From Bidens hawaiensis (lineage: Eukaryota; Streptophyta; Magnoliopsida; Asterales; Asteraceae), in the NCBI GenBank assembly GCA_021521415.1, contig JAIQDT010011149.1, positions 1 through 64,000 on the forward strand: DNA of 64,000 nt. Direction: 5' to 3'. Below, piece after piece: positions 1 through 12,189 of the stretch (the first letter of the stretch is position 1; each line of letters begins with the position of its first letter). The notes beneath the pieces are model-generated. The model saw nothing but the letters and a program-made list of their open reading frames with translations. It ran no database searches and was not told the DNA's origin. The position numbers and the translations under genes are program-made.

Positions 1-2290
1 CACCCCGACCAATGGCGGATTATACATCGGGGCGCCACATATTGTTTCATTACTCGTGACACTATTTGGGTGTCAATATTTAATAAATACATTCATTCGC
101 GCACGCGCAAAGTAAACACAAGATAACATAAAGCAACATAATTCATTATATTATAAGGCAAAATATTCGAACAACAATAACTTGTCTTGATACATTTTAA
201 TCTAGGTCCAAAAGTAAAAACGTCCTACGTGTCCACAAGCTCCAAATGTAGCTACAGCAAACCTAAACATGTGTTAAAATAAAACGTCAAACACTTGCGT
301 GTTGGTGAGAAATCAAGTTTAATACAATACATAGATAACAATAAATCTGCGCGCAACACGTGTATGTCTGGTGTTTAACAAGGGTGCAATCAGATTGTGA
401 TCAAGCCTAAATAGATCATAGCTCATAGTTCATAGTTCAATCCGTGCTCCCAAATGAGCACAAAAACGAGGAAAACATCTGGGGTGCAAGTGTAAACAAA
501 GAAAACCGTAAACGATAGGTCTCCCGTGTTCATCTAATGGATCCATGAAAACTTCGGAATAGGCCGAACAAAGCGGTTAATGATACACACATACAAATAA
601 ACAGCCAAGTAAACGTCCTCAACACATGGGATACTGCGCGACTAAAGTTCATAAACAAGTTTAAGACTCTAAGTTTGTATGAACACATGAACATCCCAAA
701 ACATTAAAAGCAAAAAGGGATTAGGTACGAGATTACTCACTTGATAAACGGTGCGGTGTAAGATAAAGCAAGAACCAACTTTAAACAAGCACAAGTTAAC
801 CTATAATTAAAGATTTTTGTTTTAATGATTTGATTTAAGTCTTGATTATAAGTTAGCATAATTAATAAGTAAATTATTATATATAATATATATTACCGGA
901 AAAGCAGGGCAGAACAGGGAGGAAGACGGAGGCAGAGAGGGAGGCGGCAGAGAGATCAAGGAGGAGGTTAAAATAAGTGTTTGTGTGTGAAGTGTTAGGA
1001 AAATAACATTATTATTTATAAGGAAACCCTAGGGAACACAATCCCTAGAAAAGGGGAAAAGATCTCCAAGGCAAACAGAACAAGGCAAACCAAAAGATAA
1101 CAAAAGATATGACGGCTGCAGGAAAAGAGAAAAAGCAAAAAGGGAAGACTGACAGGGAACAGTAAACAGGCATGGGAGGTGTCAGAAAAGGTACTGGTCA
1201 AGCATGGAAAAGCAGATCTCCAAAGATAATGCCAGTCACTTTTTCTGTCAACCAATGGGGTTGGCGCGCATGCTACGCCGAAAGTAACTTTTCAGACATA
1301 AGACAGGTCAGGTCAACAGCACAGAAGAATAGACAACACAAAAGCAAACGGCTAGATTAAACAGAAGAAAGACTCAAAGGGTTTAGCGCGAGAAGGCTCG
1401 AGCGCACGCGCGAGGGCGAAGGCTGACAGAGCAAACCTTAGCGCGCCGCGGGAAGAACTAATATCCTTAGCGCGCCGCGGGAAGAACTACAATTCTTAGC
1501 GCGCCGCGGGAAGAACTACAATTCTTAGCGCGTCGCGGGAAGAACTACCGTTCTTAGCGCGCTGCGAGAAGGACTACAATTCTTAGCGCGCTGCGAGAAC
1601 CGTTCGCCTCGCGTAACGCAGGAACAACAGGTCTTCGCGCAGGCTTCCTTGTAAGGAGTCTGGCGCGTGGAGCTGCGCAGACAACCTTAGGCGGGAAGAA
1701 ACAAAGGACACAAAAATAAGAGAAGGGGGGGTTCAAGGCTTAAGGGCGGGACGGCGACAAGAGAGAAAAGAAGGCGGAGAGAAGAAGAGGGACGGGACGG
1801 CGGAAAGGAAAAGAGAGGAAGAGGCGGGAAGGAAAACATTATTATTAAAAATAAAGTATAAGTATAAATAAATATTAAATCATAAAAGAAAGAGCTCGGA
1901 TAAGGGAAACGGGTACCTGGGTCGGGTCGGATCGGGGCAGATGTCACAAGTAACAATATAGACACTTTGTAACTAGCTAAAGATAACTGTTTGTTAAAAA
2001 TAAAACAAACACATAAAAGATAAGTTTGTAACATGTTTGACCCCATATGAATCAGATCCAACACTCTGCAGTCTTTTGCCTCATTTCCATATATGAGAGC
2101 TGGTCAATAACTTTTAAGTTTCTGAACACGTTAAGTTTACAAGACTGTACGTGGTTATTACAGTTAAGATATTAAACTGAAAACTAAAATAGCAACTTAT
2201 GTATCTACAAACTAAATTACACTATATAAAATTAAACACAATTAACATATATCTTAAATCATCATAAAACCCTAAATCTGAATACATGAA
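1..2290 (-). mobile_element. Probable LTR-retrotransposon LTR, truncated by window edge
   Basis: No coding sequence is visible. The first 40 bases form an inverted CACCCCGA/TCGGGGCG pair like the ends of plant Gypsy LTRs. Read on the minus strand, a splice-donor-like GTGAGT lies at 735-740, in a position comparable to the GTGAGTTTCT donor in the other Gypsy LTRs of this window. The minus orientation and the right boundary are inferred; no partner LTR or primer site is in view. Open reading frames over 1016-2064 look like chance translations of low-complexity purine-rich DNA. Confidence 0.35.
1440..1613. repeat. 29-bp GC-rich tandem repeat, about 6 copies
   Basis: Units start at 1440, 1469, 1498, 1527, 1556 and 1585 with an exact 29-bp period. 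Each begins AGCGCGCCGCGGGAAG with small changes (CCGCGGG becomes TCGCGGG, then CTGCGAGA), so the array degrades gradually from left to right. It is much richer in GC than its AT-rich surroundings. Confidence 0.9.
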
Positions 2291-2423
2291 ATAAAATAAA
2301 TAAACTAGAAAGAATTGGCATACCACTGATGTCGAACCCACGGGTCAGCAGCATCAATGTCAAATCTGGTCAATTGCAACAAGTCTCGCCAGAAAGTGCA
2401 TATGCACACATAAACAAACACAA

Positions 2424-2660
2424 AATTAACATGAATTATACCTAAAATCCCTAAAATTAACATATATTATACCTAAAATCCTCAAAATCAACATATAATA
2501 TACCTAAAATCCCCAACATTAACATATATTAGACCTAAAATCCCCAAATTAGTATGATTATATCTAAAATCTCCTAAATTAACATGTATTATGCCTAAAA
2601 TCTCCTAAATTACATGTATTATGCCTAAATCACAAAAACTAACAATTATTACCTAAAATC
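2424..2660. repeat. About 35-bp AT-rich tandem repeat
   Basis: Six to seven degenerate units carry the core CCTAAAATCCC followed by AAATTAACATATATTAT. Divergence and length change between units suggest an old array. It lies just upstream of the CACTA element end and may be part of that element. Confidence 0.8.
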
Positions 2661-3523
2661 CCGACTTACAAGAAATATGGTGATAGAAGCAGTGGTGGTC
2701 GTCGGGATTAAGCGGCACAGGAGATGGTTGTGGTTTGGAGTGAAGAAAGTGGTGCTCGACGGTGGTGTTTGGCTGTGGTGGCGAGGTATAAGACAACGGT
2801 GGTGGGGGCTATGTGTACTGACGGTGGCTATTCGGAAGTTGCAGTGGTTAATCGGAGGGTTGAATGGTGTGAGGATGAGATGGTAGAACTAGGGTTTGTA
2901 ATGGTCAGGGAGTTTTGGTAGGCAAAAGGAAAATATCTGAGGTTTTTAGGAGGGACAAAGTGATCGACGGAGGGAAAAACCACCGCCCAAATTTTTAGAG
3001 GTCACTACTGTATGGTCACACCTAGTAACTCATGTAAGTGACCAAATCCAAAACCATTCAGTCACAAAAATAAAAAACTACAATGACGGTTGGTAACAAC
3101 TGGCCACACACATCCGGTGTGGATATGTTACCTGTGTTTTTGGTCACATGAATAAAAAATCAATCAATACCATGGCAGTTGGTAATATTTGGTCACTCTT
3201 TTGTTCAGTGTGGCTAGCAACTGTTACATTATTTTATTGAAGTGTGGCTAAAATGTGAGTTTATGGTCACGTTCTTTTTGAAAACATGACCAAAGGTATC
3301 GTAACGGGCTTTTATTGTCACACGAAATTGAAGTATGCGTCCAAAAGATGTGTTTATGGTTACGTTCATTAAGAAAGTGTGACCAAAGGCCTCGTAACTG
3401 GGCTGTTTCGTCACACGAATGCTCAAATGTGTGGCTGAAGCTAAGATTAGCCACAGATTTTTTCAAAAGTGTGAAAAGACGGTTTTTGAAAAAGTGTGAC
3501 TATAGCCCATATCTGACATAGTG
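2661..3523. mobile_element. Right end of a CACTA (En/Spm) DNA transposon
   Basis: The sequence ends GACATAGTG at 3523, the inverse of a CACTATGTC terminus, which is the CACTA hallmark. Inside it are densely repeated subterminal motifs: GTCACAC, TGGTCAC and GTGTGGCTA occur many times between 3000 and 3500, and a block of about 100 bp around 3255-3340 is repeated around 3355-3440. A TAA trinucleotide follows the end as a possible half of the 3-bp target duplication. No matching CACTATGTC left end was found, so the left limit is a guess. The valine/tryptophan-rich reading frames at 2677-2921 have no recognisable transposase motif. Confidence 0.65.
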
Positions 3524-3526
3524 TAA

Positions 3527-5960
3527 GTCGAGACACTATATGTATAGTCCCGACCAATATGTTAACCATATACAAACTCAATTGTGTCTAGCGTATGCGA
3601 GTCGTAGCAAATCCAAGTGTGGCTCAATATCCTTGTCGCAAGTGAAATTTTAGTTTCGAGCATTTATATCGTTCATAAAAGGATTTTCATCAATCTTCCT
3701 AACAAAATCTATAAATTGTAGTCCCATATTAATGTGTAAGAAAAAACTATAGATTTTACAAGGTGTTACGAAAAAAAAGTGGTGCTGAACCCACGTTGCT
3801 AAGATATAAAATGGTGTAAAAGTATCTTTAAAAAGGTACCAAGTTGTTTGGAACCGCACCTATGCGTTCATTTTATGTAAACATGCGTCAATGCGGACGC
3901 AACTACTATCTTTTCAATGGGATCCACCCTTCTTGGTCTACTTTGTGAAAACGTTTTCATATCCAACCGAGACAAAGTAAAATAAGTTCAAGTAGGTACA
4001 AGAGTCTGCAAGAAAGATATTGGCGTGCTTTCGTTTTTTTAAAGGAAAATGGGGTATACTTAAGCGACCCTCCGGGCCTCATAAGAAGGAGAAGATTAGG
4101 GTACCAGATTTATATATGCATTATATTGCACAACATGACCATAAAAATGGCTAACAACGGTATGGGTAAAAATGTAAAATGAATGTTCCTTTAAAAATCT
4201 CCATAAACTCATTATCTGTCATTTCATCATAAACTGATGAGCCACTGTCCACCAATCATCTTCATTTTCTGAGTATGGAACCATGTGGTGCTAGGCTGAC
4301 ACATCTTTGACGATAAGCTCGTACATCAATCCTGACCCGGAGACCATCCTCAAGAGAAAACCCATCATAGGTGAGAAACTCAGTTGCCCAACCTAAAAGG
4401 TAGACTTGAACTTAAAACCTCCACTTTTATATAATAAACTTTTTGTTTTAACTCACTTCAACCACTTGGTCGGGCTGACTATGATTATAAGGTGACACAA
4501 CTTTAATTAAGGGTATGGACTTTTCTATTAAGTCCGTGTATACACACCATACAAACCACGTTAGGATGTTGGTTCTTGACCAACTATGATTATAACATAC
4601 GACCTATCAACTGATGGATCCCACAAATAAAGATGACACCTACCATAGTTCATTACATACTAAATAATTAGTGTGCATGTAAGAGCAATTAAACAATGTA
4701 AATGAGATGAGAAAGGTTACTAAAAGAGAGATTGTTATCGTGGTAATGGAGGAGACGTTTTGATAGCAATTCTGCTGGAATAAGTGTTGCGTTAGTTGAC
4801 GATGATAGAAATTTCATACTTAACTTTCCAATTAAGAGCGTTAGTTAATGAATGGGCAACTAAATACTGCACTAGAATAGCAATACGGGTTTCCTTTATT
4901 CAACTCGTATACTATAAGAGTTTTTAATGTAATGATTACTTTGATTAAATTTTATAGTTGAAATGCGTGCACCTAGTTTTGGATTATGAAATTTTTAAAT
5001 CAAATGAAACATATTTCCATCTATATAAAATCAAATATCTTATAGCACCCACCCAATCTATTGTCGTCAGTTCATAATGACACGTACAAAGGGTAGGCCA
5101 ATCTTTTAAAGGCATAAAACATATTCTAAAACACTAGCTTTTTAGTTAATTAACGGAATACCTTTTTGCTTAAGAACCCAACACACGGTAATATGACGAC
5201 ACAGTTTTTATATTTGCTAACTGAAAGACACACAATCATATATACTTCCAGCATAAATTTAAGAGATGGAGAGTTGAGTGATCTGTGACCGGAAAAAAAA
5301 TAAAAATCAAACCCTAAATAAATAAATAAATAAATAAATTGAAAGCTCCCCAAATATTATCACCAAGCTTCATCTTATAATTTGTTGTTATAATCGAACC
5401 ATATGCGCGTTAAAGAAAACTTAATGATGTTAGGAATTATATTGTCCTCGGTTTATAAGTTATATATATAACTATTTCTTTTATTTTTTGGTAATATATT
5501 ATGAATTAGCCCACCACCTACAGTTTCCACCACAATAAACTTGACAACCGAAAATTCATTACATTTTGGTTCTTTTTTGACAATTTTTGTAGTGGGAAAC
5601 AAAGACACCACTTCATTGACTTTTGATATGTAATTGTCACACCCAACATTTCCAAGAAACGACCTACGACGTGGGTTTTTTTATTTAATATTCAGTACTA
5701 CGAATCTAAATATTCTTTTAAGTTTTAACGACATTTTTTTAGAAAAATATTGATAACATTCGATTTTCTAAATATTGTTTAATCATTAATAAAATGGTAA
5801 ATATACAGATTGTAATGAAAAGATTCAGAAAAAAAAAGGTTGTATGGATTTAAAATAAAAAGAATAAAAGATACAGTAATTTAAAAAAAAGGAAGTGAAT
5901 AATATCTTTTTTCTTTCATTATTTTCCAAATTTTGTTATGAAATAAGGAAGGAGTAGAGT
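3527..5960. other. Intergenic region, no gene recognised
   Basis: This is AT-rich DNA with a short (AAAT)n run at about 5316-5340. Reading frames are short and lack domains. The last few hundred bases are the likely promoter region of the PSY-type gene. Confidence 0.6.
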
Positions 5961-5961
5961 A

Positions 5962-5970
5962 GTATATAAA
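5962..5970 (+). promoter_or_regulatory. TATA box of the PSY-type gene
   Basis: GTATATAAA lies about 80 bp upstream of the chosen start codon at 6050. A start site about 30 bp downstream falls near 5995. That places the in-frame ATG at 5975 outside the transcript and supports the downstream ATG. Confidence 0.6.
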
Positions 5971-6049
5971 GCAAATGGGAGAAGCACTTATCATCAACAT
6001 AATTGATTTACACTTTACACCTACAAAAGTGTGTCTTTTAGCAGAAGCC

Positions 6050-6678
6050 ATGGCAACAATCACAAGTAATTTGCTTAAATTTTCTGCAACTCTTCTGATC
6101 CTTCTTCTCCTTTCCTCCAACTCAAATGCAGTTCCAATGTCAAGTAAGCAATCCATTAGTTATGTTAAAGGGTCCTTTTTGCTATAAAACAACTTATTTA
6201 CTATTTAGCATACACTACTAGAAAACTGGACACTTGTAACCTTCAGTATAACCTAATTCCGGTTTTAAACTTTTTACCGGTAGCAATTGTCCAGTTTTTT
6301 TATTAGTGTATGCTTAAAAGAAAAATTAAGGGTATATTTCTAATGCATATACTTTCACAGGAAGTCTAAACCTCATGCATGAAGGATCACCTGGGCATCT
6401 GAAAGATTTAAGCAATATCCACCCGGTAAATATATATTTGTCCTTTAAAATATAATACACACGTACTATTTGGAGAGCATCAACTTTCATAGAGTCATAA
6501 ACCAAAAGAGCATGTTTGTTTGTGATTAAAACTAAACCCTGATATTATTTCCATTATAATTCAGGAGAGTATGAAGGAAAGTTGGGAAATTACGGAGAGC
6601 GTGACAGAAAGAATGAGTCTAGAGGTGAACGATTACCCAGGATCCGGCGCGAACAATCGCCACACACCAAGGCCGTAA
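6050..6678 (+). CDS. PSY-type (tyrosine-sulfated) secreted peptide precursor
   Basis: Three exons (6050-6143, 6361-6425, 6565-6678) with GT-AG introns join in frame to give 90 residues; none of this is evident from one reading frame. Residues 1-27 form a signal peptide (a leucine-rich core, then SSNSNA with cleavage likely after Ala27). The middle is hydrophilic and variable. The C-terminus carries DYPGSGANNRHTP (76-88) ending in RP. This matches the conserved DY....AN..H.P motif of the PSY family, whose peptides are sulfated on tyrosine (here Tyr77, preceded by acidic Asp76 and Glu73), cut out in the secretory path and sensed by leucine-rich-repeat receptor kinases that promote cell growth. 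Length and architecture fit the family. The in-frame ATG at 5975 was rejected because it precedes the likely transcription start. The family call is from the motif; function in this plant is inferred. Confidence 0.85.
6208..6313. mobile_element. 106-bp MITE (TTA target duplication) in PSY intron 1
   Basis: The ends GCATACACTACTAGAAAA and the inverse of TTTTTTTATTAGTGTATGC form terminal inverted repeats of about 25 bp, both running into ACTGGACA. TTA flanks both sides (6205-6207 and 6314-6316), the target duplication of PIF/Harbinger elements. A CACTA-type assignment is less likely because the repeat extends beyond CACTA. It sits wholly inside intron 1, 64 bp after the donor and 47 bp before the next exon. 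Confidence 0.8.
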
Positions 6679-6930
6679 GATGGGACAAATACGCTTGAAA
6701 CTAGAAGCAAAATATATATGACGAAGTATAACAAGTTTAAGTAGTACGTACCCTAGCATATTTGTGTTAGATATGTATTAAGCACAATTGTTTAAAGCCT
6801 TGGAACTCTAGATATATGTATCCAACTAATTTGATTACTGGTTGGAGTATGTTAGTTTTAGCATTAATTTGTAACAATGCATGATATCACTTTATTTTGC
6901 ATTCTAATAGTAAAAAAGTGTGTTTTTATA
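6679..6930. other. 3' flank of the PSY-type gene
   Basis: This is the presumed 3' untranslated region and terminator. No clear polyadenylation signal could be singled out and no other gene is visible. Confidence 0.4.
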
Positions 6931-7162
6931 GAGTAAGCTGTCGTCCTTGTGGTTTATTCAAATTGCTATTTCAGTTTAAAAGTTTAAAATTTGTAACTCT
7001 CTTGTTAACATATTTTGAACTAAAATAACATATTTTTACAAACCAATAAGATGAAAATTGTAACAACAATGAAACTCTAGGGATGAAAATAACAAGTTTG
7101 AATCTTTTGAACTGAAATAATAATTTTGAACAAACTACAATGACAAAAACCACATTTTACTC
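6931..7162. mobile_element. Mutator-type MITE, 232 bp
   Basis: The inverted ends start GAGTAAGCTG and GAGTAAAATG and stay similar for about 70 bp, including a GTGGTTT/GTAGTTT stretch common in plant Mutator-like MITEs. A perfect 9-bp target duplication, GTTTTTATA, flanks it at 6922-6930 and 7163-7171, the size expected for Mutator. It has no coding capacity. Confidence 0.85.
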
Positions 7163-7568
7163 GTTTTTATATCTTGTAGGTTTCATGTATCTTACATTGA
7201 ACCTAGTTAAATTTAAAAGATACGTGTGCATATATTTTTGGAAACTCTGGCTAATAAAATTGTTAGTGGGTACGCATAATGTGTGCATGTTAGGTTGAAA
7301 GCACTTTGGATCATGTAGGAAGTAGAGAATTTCGGTGGGGAAAGATGGTGGAATATTGAGGTGGTAGGCATTCAGATATTTAAAGGGTGGACAAGATTTG
7401 AGTGCATTTTATAAATCGATTGTGTTGAGTTGTCATTTATTCAACATACTAAATAGTATATAATAATTACAGAACAAATTGGTCTGATTCTTTATACGTG
7501 TAAGAAAATCATGTAAAAGTTACTGGTAAATAGATAAAAGAGATTAAACTATTAAAATGTGAGTATAT
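7163..7568. other. Intergenic spacer
   Basis: Short AT-rich DNA between the MITE and the first Copia element. No gene is seen. Confidence 0.5.
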
Positions 7569-7952
7569 TGTAGGTTCTTTGACCGGATCTAACAACACAT
7601 ACAACTATTACTAGTTATCTTGGATCAACCTCTACACTAGTTGGCGGAAACATCTAGTTAGGACCGAGATCTCGGATCTTGTTTTGTGGTTTATTGCTGT
7701 GAAGAATAGATAGAGAAGAGAGAATTTGTAAGTTGTGAGAAGTAAGTTTGCAAATGGTTGGTTTGTGAATGAGACACACACTACACACTTTATATAGTGT
7801 GTGTTCTCATGCACATGCATTCATTGATAATGGCCCAATGGGCTATAAATACAAGTGGCCTTGGGCCCAAACATACATAAACAATAGCAACAAAACATAA
7901 TTAAAATAAATGTTACAAATACAAAAGACTAATACTAGAAATGAGCCTTACA
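7569..7952 (-). repeat. 3' LTR of Copia 1
   Basis: This 384-bp LTR runs on the minus strand from TGTAAGGCTC (at 7952) to CCTACA (at 7569). It matches 32506-32884 along its length with scattered substitutions. A minus-strand TATATAAAG box lies near 7788-7797. Immediately outside, the minus-strand purine run AGAGGGAGAT (7953-7962) is the polypurine tract. Confidence 0.92.
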
Positions 7953-7992
7953 ATCTCCCTCTAGTATTTGGTATTTGCTTTATTGACTTCCA

Positions 7993-10900
7993 TCACCACT
8001 CGCATTCAGACTCGGACTCGTACTCGAAGATATCGTCTGAATCTTGAAAGGGCTGCTTTTCAAAAAGTAGCTGGACGAACTTCTTGAACTTTCCGACTAT
8101 GGCGTCCGTGTTGTCACGACAGACATCTTCAACCATACATAAGGGCGACTTGACGAGCTTCTTCAAGTCGCTAATTCCAAAACCTGCCAGTTCGTGTTCG
8201 TCAAAGGCCCGTAGGCCATGAGTGCGGTCAAAGTGAATAATGATTTCACCATGCTAGTTGTCGAACTCCCAAGCAATGAAGTAAAAAAGAAAGCCGTTTT
8301 CAAAGGGCATGCCGTGACAGATTGGCTCACCATGATCTTTTGGCATCTTGTATCTTCGACCTTTGGACGGCTTGTTGGTGAAAGGATTTGTCTCTTTTGA
8401 CTTGTAAGACCTACCTGGATTGACTATGAATGTCGGCTAATCGTCCTTCCATTCTCGCTTCAAGAACCACTTGAACCATGACTCCAATGAGTCCTTTTTG
8501 TCATCTCGAGCTATGGTTTTTCTGAAGTAGTTCATGTCGAGGACTGACAAAGTGTGCATATATCCATAGGGGAGATATGTCAGATCACCATCTACACGCC
8601 GAATAGCCCAACTTTTGCTATCTTTGTGCCATATTGCATAGAGAATAGGATCTGATTCATGGTACGTTTTGATCTCCACCTCATGTTTCCCATCCTGCTC
8701 ACGCTATAGTATTTGATGCCTTATCGAGACTTCCTTTGAGCAGTCTTGATGGAGGGAGTGGCAATGGGTTGTTCAACAGCTGATTCCATATTCACCCTTT
8801 CAGGTTTATCTGGATTGGGTGAATAGTTGATGTCGTCATCACTATCATCTTTATTTTCTTCCACGACTTCTTGAACTGGTGAGTCGGTACCTGCAAAAGA
8901 ATAAACATTAAGTAAAGAGGCGATTTCAGCCTCGACATCAGCATCCATCTCAGTGTCTTTTCAGCCTCCTGTGGCGGTTCATCATCTCCCGCCTTATTAC
9001 CAGTGGTATCACCACTACCAATATCATCACCATTACCACCGTTACTATCACGAGGATCATCAAAACTGTCAAACTCGTGGTTATCATCATCATCATTCTT
9101 TTCATCACCATCATTGTCATCACCGTCATCATTTCCATCATCAGATTCATCATTGTCGCCATCGTCTCCACCACCACCTTGTGCTACTTGTTGTTGTGGA
9201 ACATATGCAATTAAAGCAGTGGTAAACACAGCACTAACTTGCTCAACCGTGGGAGCAACAAGTGGTGAACTTGTGGAACTGACTTGCTCGATTGTAGCAG
9301 TAATGGTAACCACAAGTTCAGTGCTGGCAATTGTTCCGACAACAGCAGCATGCTCATCTGCACAAGTCTTTGCACCAGAACCACCTTCACCAGACACCAG
9401 CATCCTTTGGAGGTTTACCCGTGCATAGGAAACCATACATGTTTCCTTGAGTTCTGACCCTTTAGGCATCAGTGACCAGATTAGCTAGAGCAGTTTGTAG
9501 TCGGTTTATCTGGTCGGTCCTTGGCTCAGTTACACGGAGAAACCATCGAAAGGTCTCCATTAGGTGCATCCTCAAGTTCTCCACATCCTCATCTGTCAAC
9601 CACATCACCTCCATACCTGCAAGGTATTGGTTAACCAAAGACTCATTCACGCGACCTTGTTCTGCACGTTGTTCTTCCATCTCTCCTTCTAGCTGCTTAA
9701 TCAAACCCCGTAGCCTTACACTCTCATCCAATAAACAGTCTACATCCCTGTTTGTCCCACCTTCCAACAAACCAATTCTTGAGCCCAGACGCTCAAAATC
9801 GATCCAGACTTTATCCAGAGTTGAATCAAGTTCCCTTCTAAAATTGCTGGCAAACGTGGAGGAAGAGGGAAGACAAGTCTCCAGCTTGGACACCATACTC
9901 AAGTCTTTCCATCCCATGATGTTGATCAACATTTCCGAATGAGTTATTGTTAATCAACTCTTGTTGATTGTTGATTCTTTGCTAAAACAGATCAGTCTAC
10001 TTTTTCTGACTTGTGATTCGGGTTTGATCCATGTCCCGTTGTTCTTGCAAGATAGCCAATCGATCATCCAGAGCATCACGTTGTCTAATGACTTCTTGAT
10101 TAATGGCTTGTTGATCTTTGATAAATTTGATCAACATAAGCTCTCGCTTGGAACGGTTTTCATTTGCATCCTCCAATGCCTTAATCCTATCGAGGGCAGG
10201 ATCTCGAAACACTGGAGACTTATTCGATTTTCCACTTGAGATTGGAGTGGCAGCTATGACAGGGCTCCTATGGGTTGGGGGAGGTGTGGTTGAAATGGTT
10301 GAGTGTGGTGTGGTTGGTATAGGTAGGGTTAGGGTTAATGTTGGGAATGATGTGGTTCTGGTTAAAGGTAGGCTGGTATGTGCGGATGTGGTTTCTATAG
10401 TGGATGTGGTGGTTTGGGATTGGATGGATGATGTGAATGTAGAGGACCAGAATGTTGTGCTAATTGGTGAAGTGAATAGGTAAATTGGTGAGGTAACGGG
10501 TGCGGTGGTCCTAGGGGAGGTAAAAGGTTTCGGCTTTGGTGTTCATAGGAATGTCTTCAAACATTGAAGGAATGGGCTTGTCTAATCGGGTTAGTGAGGT
10601 TTCGGGAAATGTGATGGGTTCGTCTATAAGGGATGGTTTCTTTTGGCTTGGGTTTGGTTCTCACGATAATTCCATGCCTGGTTTTTGTTTGGGGTTTGGA
10701 TGGTGATTTGAGTTTAGTTTTGGATTTGGTTTTTGGTGAGTTCGAGGTTTGGGTTTTGGTAAACTTGATTTGTTTGGCTTTGAGGGCTTCTATGGTTTTG
10801 GCTAATGTTGTGGGTGATCCCATGTGTGGGTCAAGTAATGTGGTGGTCTGTGGTGTGGTGGTTTGAGTAGCTAGGGATTCACTCATCATAGCTAAAATAG

Positions 10901-12036
10901 AAGGAAAACGTACCTTAATGTGAGGTACTTTTGAAGGGGAAGACTTCGAGGAATCTTTGGCCTTTTTCAAGCATTTAGTTGGACGCTCAGACTCCTCTTC
11001 CTCCTCATCCTCCTCAGTATCAGCAGCAACAACATGTTTCTTAAAGGATTCACTAGCTTTCCTCTTGCTTTTGTCATGCTTCTTCTTTGACATGTGCTCC
11101 ATCACAATATCAACTTCCGGCTCCGTCTCAGTCTCACCTGCTGGCTCATCAACATGCTCATCCTCATCATTACCTTCATCCTGGCCATCATCATCATCAT
11201 GGTCATCACCACTGTCATCCACTTCCTCTTCTACCTTAGTCTCCTCACTATCAGTTTCAGTTTTAGCAAACTGACCAAATTTAACCCCGGGCTCTTCACC
11301 TTGATACTTGTGAGTACTTATCCCAGAAGGCTCAAGAATAGCATTCATGGCAGATTGTCTAATCACTTTCACATGAAATGGTTCATCAGCTTGAATAGCA
11401 TTTCCTTCTTCATCAACTTCATCAGTATGCACAAGCTTGGGAGTGTCTGGAAACAGGTGATCCAATATTAACTGAATGAATATGGGATACATCATCGTTC
11501 TATTCTTGGAAAGTACATTCAGTTGTATATACTTGAAGAACAACCTCAAGTAGTTGTACTTCCTTTTGCGTGTTAGGCATAACATCACCCCAACCTAATC
11601 TGCATTAAGATTGTCAAACCCACCCTTTTGTGAAGATAGGTAGTTAGCAACCATATGGAAAAGAAGCTTCCAATATACGGGCATATGCTTCTTTTCACAA
11701 GTGGACCATTTCATATCATATCCAATATCCTCCAAAAACTCACTAATCTCTTCCTTGGTGAAAGTAGTGAATGGGTCATTTGCATTGTCTTTGATTTGTA
11801 AATCTTGTCAAATAACTTCCTCATTAACCACCACTCTCAATCCATCTACCTTGGATGTGATCTTGGAACTGCCCTTCTTAGATCTTGCTTTGGTCCAGAA
11901 CTACTCTACCCATGAACTATGAACTTCTGGGTCAGCAGCGATTGCATAGGATAGAGAACGCTTCTGTAATCCCTTGATTATTGATATAAACACTTTGTAT
12001 TTTCTCTCTCTCAGGATTTCCAAGGAACAAGAACTA
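7993..12036 (-). pseudogene. Third ORF of Copia 1 in the env position, broken
   Basis: Between pol and the 3' LTR is a long minus-strand coding region in pieces: about 11588-12036, 10557-11588 (343 residues), 9997-10212, 9462-9932, 8792-9469, 8437-8679 and 7993-8430. The pieces follow one another with stops and frameshifts, for example at 11596-11598, and an 8-bp overlap at 9462-9469. The N-terminal third has a globular look (MYPIFIQLILDHLFPD and neighbours). The middle is highly charged, with Asp/Glu runs and Lys/Pro/Thr-rich stretches. A second acidic block (about 8970-9190) is rich in Asp and Asn. The C-terminal part is globular again. No transmembrane segment or enzyme motif is obvious. 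SIRE-type Copia elements carry an env-like ORF here; whether this is an envelope protein is unproven. Plus-strand frames over the region are shadows. Confidence 0.7.
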
Positions 12037-12189
12037 TTATGACCCTATAAAACACAAAAGGAACATTAATGTTGATAATTGAGTAAAAAGATAACAACTA
12101 TGTGCAAAGGATAAACTTAAAGTAAATCAAACCTAAAATATTACTTTACAAAGTAATATACAAGATTTGGATATGAAACAGAAAATTGT

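Noticed and set aside
2677..2921. Val/Trp-rich ORFs as transposase pieces
   Set aside because: They have low-complexity GGTGGT coding and no recognisable motif; kept only as part of the CACTA end region.
5975..6049. Upstream in-frame ATG as start of the PSY-type precursor
   Set aside because: It lies 5-13 bp after the TATA box, upstream of the likely transcription start, and would bury the signal peptide.
9003..9428. Ser/Pro-rich plus-strand ORFs (8953-9428)
   Set aside because: They are antisense shadows of the Asp-rich repeats of the minus-strand third ORF.
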